The translations under genes were made by a program, and so were the position numbers. From contig NZ_NFJU01000030.1 in assembly GCF_002160025.1 (NCBI RefSeq), positions 1 to 35,452 on the forward strand: a DNA stretch of 35,452 nt, written 5' to 3'. Under the pieces are notes generated by a model. The model worked only from the letters and a program-made list of their open reading frames with translations, ran no database searches and was not told where the DNA came from. Origin of the DNA: Anaeromassilibacillus sp. An200. GTDB taxonomy: Bacteria; Bacillota; Clostridia; Oscillospirales; Acutalibacteraceae. This document shows, in pieces, positions 31,312 through 35,452 of the stretch. Position 1 is the first letter of the stretch. The number at the start of each line of letters is the position of its first letter.

Positions 31312-31325
31312 TCAACAATTGTTGA
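31312..31325. promoter_or_regulatory. Perfect palindrome upstream of the calcium ATPase
   Basis: TCAACAATTGTTGA is a perfect 14-bp palindrome 72 nt upstream of the ATPase start, close to its presumed promoter (TATACT at 31359-31364 region). It is a candidate operator for an unidentified regulator. Confidence 0.4.
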
Positions 31326-31397
31326 TATACAGTTGAAGAACAGTTTAATTGTGTTTCCTATACTCTGTAAGGAAGAGATTCCAAACAGCAGATTAGA

Positions 31398-34028
31398 ATG
31401 GAGGAAATGAAATTGTCATCTCACAGTAAACCAATCAGCGATGTTCTGAAACACCTCAAGGTGGATCCATCAACAGGCCTCTCATCCGCAGAAGTGCTCT
31501 CCAGAAGAAACCAATACGGAGAAAACAAACTTCGCGAAAAAAAGAAGAAAACCACTTTCCAACGTTTTCTGGAGCAATTCAAAGATGTTATGATTCTCAT
31601 CTTAATTGCTGCTGCGATAATTTCTTTTGTTGTCGTCTGTGTGGAAAAGAACTGGGGAGAACTCTTTGAACCGGCTCTGATTTTGCTGATCGTGATCCTC
31701 AACGCAGTTATGGGCGTTTATCAGGAGGGCAAAGCGGAAAAGGCACTGGACGCATTAAAAAACATGTCCGCTCCCCACGCCCGTGTCATCCGCAGCGGCA
31801 AGGAGGAAATCATTGCCGCTGCGGAACTGGTCCCCGGCGATATCATCCGTTTGGAGGCCGGTGATTTTGTTCCCGCGGACGCAAGGCTTCTGCACAGTGT
31901 AAGCCTGAAAAGCGAGGAGTCCGCATTGACCGGCGAATCGGTTCCCTCTGAAAAGGATGCCGCCGCAGAAGTTGCCGAAAAAGCCCCACTGGGCGATCGC
32001 AATAATATGGTATTTTCCGGATGCAGCATTACCTATGGCACCGCCACCGCCGTGGTCACCGCAACAGGTATGGATACGGAGATGGGGAAAATTGCAAATC
32101 TTCTGGATCATGAAGAAGAAACGCAAACACCCTTGCAGCAGAAGCTTGCCAAACTTGGAAAATATCTCGGCATCATGGCTCTGGCCGCCTGTGCCATCAT
32201 CTTCGTGGTCGGTCTCGCCAACGGTATCCCGGTTCTTGAAATATTCATGACGGCTGTATCGCTGGCCGTATCCGCTATTCCCGAGGGCCTGCCTGCCATT
32301 GTGACCATCGTTCTGTCCATTGGCGTGCAGAGAATGGTCAAGAAAAATGCGCTGATCCGCAAACTTCCCGCTGTGGAAACCCTGGGAAGCGCATCGGTTA
32401 TCTGTTCGGATAAAACAGGCACATTGACGCAAAACCGGATGACTTTGACCAGCGCCTACTGCGACGTATATCTCGATCCGGAAAACATCAGCACCAGCAA
32501 CACCGAGGGGATTCGAAAGCTTCTGATGTACGGCACTCTCTGCTGCGACGGCTCCGTCACGTTTAACGGCAGCGAAGAAGTGCATATTGGCGATCCCACC
32601 GAAACCGCGATTGTCCTGGCCGCACATAAAAACGGTATGCCAAAGGACAAGCTGAATAAAAAATATCCCCGCCTGGCGGAGATCCCTTTTGACTCAGACC
32701 GGAAAAGAATGACCACCGTCAATAAAATGGATGGCAAAAACATTGTGATTGTCAAGGGTGCTTTCGACGTCATGGAACCTCTCTGCGTAAAGGGCGATCT
32801 CAAGGCCGCAAGATCCATTACGGAGTCCATGAGTGAAAAGGCACTGCGCGTTCTTGCCATCGCTTATAAGGAGATTGATGTTATTCCCGAAGAACCCTCT
32901 CCGGAAGAGCTGGAAAGCGGGCTTACCTTTATGGGGCTGGTGGGGATGATCGATCCGCCCCGGCCTGAAGCAAAAGAGGCGGTATCTGTGTGCCGCAAAG
33001 CCGGCATCAAGCCTGTCATGATCACTGGCGACCATGTAGTTACCGCATCTGCCATTGCGCGGGAACTGGGAATTCTTGAGGAAGGGGATCGTGCGATTAC
33101 CGGCACGGAGCTCGATGCCATGACCGACAGCGAGCTGGACACACAGGTGGAACACATTGCGGTTTATGCCCGTGTATCTCCTGAAAACAAAATCCGCATT
33201 GTCAAAGCCTGGCAGCGGAAAGGACAGGTCGTATCCATGACCGGCGACGGTGTGAATGACGCTCCGGCCTTGAAAGCAGCGGATATCGGCTGTGCAATGG
33301 GCATCACGGGAACAGACGTTGCCAAGGGTGCTTCCGATATGACGCTGACAGATGATAACTTTGCCACTATTGTGGACGCCGTCCGTGAAGGCCGCGGTAT
33401 TTATGCCAATATCAAAAAAGTTGTCGGTTTCCTGCTGGGTACCAATATCGGTGAAGTGATCACCGTGTTTCTCGCCATGCTGCTGTGGCATAAGACGCCT
33501 CTGTTATCCATGCAGCTGCTCTGGATCAACCTTGTCACCGATTCCATGCCCGCCATTGCCCTGGGGATGGAAGCCGTGGAAGCGGACGTCATGGAGCGCA
33601 GGCCCAAGCCGAAAAACGAAGGAATCTTTGCAAACGGACTTGGTGTGCGGGTAGTTCTGCAAGGCATGATGTTTGCGATACTCTCTCTGATCAGCTTCCG
33701 TCTGGGTGAGAGCATGACCGGCACATTGGAAGGCGGCCAAACCATGGCGTTCATGGTGCTCGCTCTCTCGCAGATTGTTCAGGCATTCAATATGCGTTCC
33801 GATCATTCCTTGTTTCAGATCCGGCCCTTTTCAAATCACACGCTCAACTGGGCTGCACTGATTTCGTTCCTGCTGGTTGCACTCGTCCTGTTCACACCGG
33901 TACGGATCGCTTTCGGCCTGGTGATTCTCCCCATGCAGCTGTATCTGATTGCTCTTGGAATGATCCTTGTTCCATTTGTTGTCATGGAGCTTTCCAAAGC
34001 CTTGGGACTCATAAGACACACACATTGA
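31398..34028 (+). CDS. Calcium-translocating P-type ATPase, PMCA/SERCA type
   Basis: An 876-aa membrane pump. The cation-ATPase N-terminal domain is at about 10-75, the actuator TGES in ESALTGESVP near residue 180, PEGLP in transmembrane helix 4 (calcium site), phosphorylated Asp338 in CSDKTGTLTQNRM, a KGAF nucleotide-binding motif, MITGDH and TGDGVNDAPALKAADIG, then the C-terminal helices with NLVTDSMPAIALGME. This is a P2A/P2B-type Ca2+ exporter. ATG 31398 is given as start, but GGAGG (31400-31404) lies after it; ATG 31407 or TTG 31413 may be used. It stands alone, with its own upstream palindrome and downstream terminator, and appears intact. Confidence 0.93.
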   Translation: MEEMKLSSHSKPISDVLKHLKVDPSTGLSSAEVLSRRNQYGENKLREKKKKTTFQRFLEQFKDVMILILIAAAIISFVVVCVEKNWGELFEPALILLIVILNAVMGVYQEGKAEKALDALKNMSAPHARVIRSGKEEIIAAAELVPGDIIRLEAGDFVPADARLLHSVSLKSEESALTGESVPSEKDAAAEVAEKAPLGDRNNMVFSGCSITYGTATAVVTATGMDTEMGKIANLLDHEEETQTPLQQKLAKLGKYLGIMALAACAIIFVVGLANGIPVLEIFMTAVSLAVSAIPEGLPAIVTIVLSIGVQRMVKKNALIRKLPAVETLGSASVICSDKTGTLTQNRMTLTSAYCDVYLDPENISTSNTEGIRKLLMYGTLCCDGSVTFNGSEEVHIGDPTETAIVLAAHKNGMPKDKLNKKYPRLAEIPFDSDRKRMTTVNKMDGKNIVIVKGAFDVMEPLCVKGDLKAARSITESMSEKALRVLAIAYKEIDVIPEEPSPEELESGLTFMGLVGMIDPPRPEAKEAVSVCRKAGIKPVMITGDHVVTASAIARELGILEEGDRAITGTELDAMTDSELDTQVEHIAVYARVSPENKIRIVKAWQRKGQVVSMTGDGVNDAPALKAADIGCAMGITGTDVAKGASDMTLTDDNFATIVDAVREGRGIYANIKKVVGFLLGTNIGEVITVFLAMLLWHKTPLLSMQLLWINLVTDSMPAIALGMEAVEADVMERRPKPKNEGIFANGLGVRVVLQGMMFAILSLISFRLGESMTGTLEGGQTMAFMVLALSQIVQAFNMRSDHSLFQIRPFSNHTLNWAALISFLLVALVLFTPVRIAFGLVILPMQLYLIALGMILVPFVVMELSKALGLIRHTH

Positions 34029-34051
34029 TGCTTTTTTCCCGGACCGGATGC

Positions 34052-34097
34052 AAAATCCCCCTGATGCAGCTTCTTTTCCTGCATCAGGGGGATTTGT
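34052..34097. terminator. Strong terminator after the calcium ATPase
   Basis: AAATCCCCCTGATGCAG pairs over 17 bp with CTGCATCAGGGGGATTT (34079-34095) around a short pyrimidine loop and is followed by GTTCTT. The flanking A and T residues allow activity in both directions. Confidence 0.88.
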
Positions 34098-34175
34098 TCT
34101 TGTAAATTGTTTTCCTGCCTGTCATTTGCTCTTCGCCCGGATCTGCAAAGAAAGGAATCATGTCAACTAAAAAAA

Positions 34176-34204
34176 TTGAAATTCAGGAATATTTATTGTA
34201 ATAT
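34176..34204 (+). promoter_or_regulatory. Promoter of the GH2 gene remnant
   Basis: TTGAAA (34176-34181), a 17-bp spacer and TAATAT (34199-34204) lie about 75 nt upstream of the GH2 start, so the truncated gene is probably still transcribed. Confidence 0.6.
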
Positions 34205-34277
34205 AAAGAGATAAAAATTGAAACACACCGCTATGTAACAAATGAGACAGAATTTTCGCCGTAAGGGAGGAAAACAA

Positions 34278-35090
34278 ATGCGAGAAAGGAAAAGCTTTGA
34301 CGAAGGATGGGCTTTTTCTCTTTGTGATCAAGCGGAAGCAAAGGAACTATGGTTTGACGATTCCTGCTGGGAAAAGGTGACTCTCCCGCATGACTGGGCG
34401 ATAAACGGCGGTTTTGAAAAACAGGCTCCCAGCGGGGAGAAAGGCGGCTTCACACGCGGAGGAACCGGATGGTACCGCAAGCTGTTTACGGCTGACCAAA
34501 CTCTGCTGAACCAGGAAGTGTTCCTCACCTTCGATGGAATTTTCATGAACAGCAGTGTTTGGATCAACGGAACGCTGCTGGGAGAATACCCCTATGGATA
34601 TCTGGGACAGACCTACTGCCTCACCCCACATCTGAAAGCGGGAATCAATTTGCTGGCCGTGCGTGTGGACTGTCAAAATCAGCCGCAAAGCCGGTGGTAT
34701 AACGGCTGCGGTATCTACCGGCATGTCTGGCTGACCACCTGCGGCCCTGTTTTTACCGCTTTGGATGGGTGGCACATCACTTCCGCGTTCAGCGAAAAGT
34801 ATGACGCTTGTTTGCAGATAGAAGCACCGCTGGAAAACCGGAGCAGCAGGGAGGAATGTGTCCAGGCCCGGCTGTCGCTGCTGGATCCCGCAGGCAAAGA
34901 AGCCGCCGAAAGCTCCTGCATGGTTTCCATCCCTTCCGATGGATATTCCTGCCGGTTTACGCTCGACGTACCCTCCCCCGCTCTTTGGAGCCCCGAATCC
35001 CTTTCCCTGTACACCGCACAAATGACGATGTGCTGTTCGGGCAGGTCTGGAGCCGCGAGGATAAGCTCTCCCTGCGGGATCGCTCCTTGA
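34278..35090 (+). pseudogene. GH2 beta-galactosidase/glycosidase, N-terminal fragment
   Basis: ATG 34278 follows GGGAGG at 7-nt spacing. About 245 residues match the GH2 sugar-binding (jelly-roll) domain: DEGWAFSL, LPHDWAINGGFE, GTGWYRKLF, FDGIFMNSSVWINGTLLG, YPYGYLGQTYCLTPHL and SRWYNGCGIYRHVWL, then the start of the immunoglobulin-like domain ending PALWSPESLSLYTAQM. The frame then enters foreign sequence at about 35010-35021 and stops at 35090. The rest of the Ig domain and the catalytic TIM barrel (several hundred residues) are missing, so it cannot be an active hydrolase. Confidence 0.85.
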
Positions 35091-35287
35091 TCACGATAGT
35101 CTCCCTGATGTCGCAGGGGCTTGTGGACAGCTCCTTTCAATACCATCTGAGCACCGCCAAGCAAAACGGCATTACCCGGCAGGAAATCGCGGAAATTCTG
35201 ACTCACGCCGCCTTTTACGCCGGATGGCCCAAAGCCTGGGCCGCTTTCCGGATGGCCAAAGAGGTTTGGGATGAACCTCACTCCTGA
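35021..35287 (+). pseudogene. Carboxymuconolactone decarboxylase/AhpD-like fragment, 5' truncated
   Basis: From NDDVLFGQVWSREDKLSLRD to a natural-looking end KAWAAFRMAKEVWDEPHS this is about 88 residues of the carboxymuconolactone decarboxylase family, including SLITIVSLMSQG and GITRQEIAEILTHAAFYAGW. Members of this subgroup usually start about 25 residues earlier and lack the redox CxxC of AhpD, as here. The upstream part is replaced by the GH2 fragment in a different frame, so no proper start or ribosome binding site remains. The gene was cut by the same event that truncated GH2. Confidence 0.75.
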
Positions 35288-35310
35288 TCGCCATTTTGGC
35301 AGCAGCATAG

Positions 35311-35341
35311 AAAAAGGACCGGGAATTTGTGTTCCCGGTCC
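35311..35341 (-). terminator. Hairpin with T tract on the minus strand
   Basis: GGACCGGGAA (35316-35325) pairs with TTCCCGGTCC (35332-35341) around TTTGTG. On the minus strand the stem is followed by TTTTT. On the plus strand, after the carboxymuconolactone fragment, it lacks a T run but could still form. Confidence 0.65.
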
Positions 35342-35354
35342 TCTCAGCCTGTCG

Positions 35355-35382
35355 AAAAAGGTCACCGATTGGTAGCCTTTTT
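35355..35382. terminator. Second hairpin near the right edge
   Basis: AAAAAGG (35355-35361) pairs with CCTTTTT (35376-35382), with an inner ACC/GGT. T tracts occur in both directions. It may be a terminator, or part of the end of an inserted element preceding the next gene. Confidence 0.5.
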
Positions 35383-35430
35383 CTCGTATAAAGGGAGAAA
35401 ATGCGGTATAATGAGTTTGGGGTGATAAAA

Positions 35431-35452
35431 ATGCTGGTAAAGAATGCAGAAA
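35431..35452 (+). CDS. Start of an unidentified gene cut by the window edge
   Basis: ATG 35431 has GGGGTGAT 5 nt upstream and TATAAT at 35407-35412, and reads MLVKNAE before the window ends. The opening resembles some transposases, and the position beside a breakpoint would fit an insertion sequence, but seven residues cannot establish this. Confidence 0.35.

Noticed and set aside
34808-35287. A 159-aa frame spanning the GH2 end and the decarboxylase-like part
   Set aside because: Its first about 70 codons lie out of frame inside GH2 sequence; only the part from 35021 is a real gene fragment.

Overview
The window looks like a chromosomal segment of a Gram-positive gut-type Clostridia (Oscillospiraceae/Ruminococcaceae-like). 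This is an inference from strong AGGAGG-type ribosome binding sites, sigma-A promoters with 17-bp spacers, LplB/LplC-type sugar ABC permeases without an ATPase, and an Rrf2/EFR1/PMCA-ATPase gene repertoire. No rRNA, tRNA or CRISPR array was seen.

Region 1 (1-3480) is visibly AT-rich and made of small orphan genes. It holds two unknown minus-strand proteins, an Imm3-like immunity candidate with an apparent 1-nt frameshift, two beta-rich unknown proteins in tandem, and two broken fragments (a zinc-ribbon piece and a TetR N-terminus). It resembles a graveyard of polymorphic-toxin immunity genes.

Region 2 (3482-26818) is GC-richer, well ordered and bounded by strong terminators. It is one large carbohydrate-catabolism locus built as three transcription units plus a LacI-type regulator. 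The minus-strand unit (14335 down to 3520) encodes two LplB/LplC-like permeases, a lipoprotein substrate-binding protein, a PHP-domain phosphoesterase, an OPA-type MFS transporter, a SASA-type acetylesterase, an unclassified GH42-like protein and an Asp-box (sialidase-fold) protein. The divergent plus-strand unit (14974-22580) encodes a Gfo/Idh/MocA dehydrogenase, a class II aldolase, an FGGY kinase, an AraA-like isomerase, a class III aminotransferase-fold protein and a second Gfo/Idh/MocA dehydrogenase. A convergent minus-strand unit (25436 down to 22675) encodes a PfkB kinase, an HpcH/HpaI aldolase and a D-2-hydroxyacid dehydrogenase. The LacI regulator (25669-26742) is divergent from it. 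Most copies I found of a short motif (WTTAGTRAWAT) lie in the two divergent control regions, so all three units probably form one regulon. My reading is that a decorated oligosaccharide or glycoside is imported intact, deacetylated and cleaved inside the cell. The released sugar (possibly an amino or otherwise modified sugar) would be oxidised/transaminated, isomerised, phosphorylated and split by aldolases. The substrate cannot be named from sequence; this locus is the best candidate for an undescribed system.

Region 3 (26820-35452) is a patchwork with several broken genes. It contains a SUKH-3-like immunity gene and a DUF2284 gene that both break at the same point, an intact EFR1 ferredoxin/flavodoxin with a divergent Rrf2 regulator, and an OmpR-type response regulator whose histidine kinase is cut off after its first membrane segment. 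It also has a radical SAM pseudogene lacking its iron-sulfur motif, an intact PMCA-type calcium P-type ATPase, a GH2 N-terminus joined to a headless carboxymuconolactone-decarboxylase-like fragment, and the start of a further ORF at the right edge. The Imm3-like and SUKH-3-like genes, 25 kb apart, share a 41-bp promoter block, linking regions 1 and 3.
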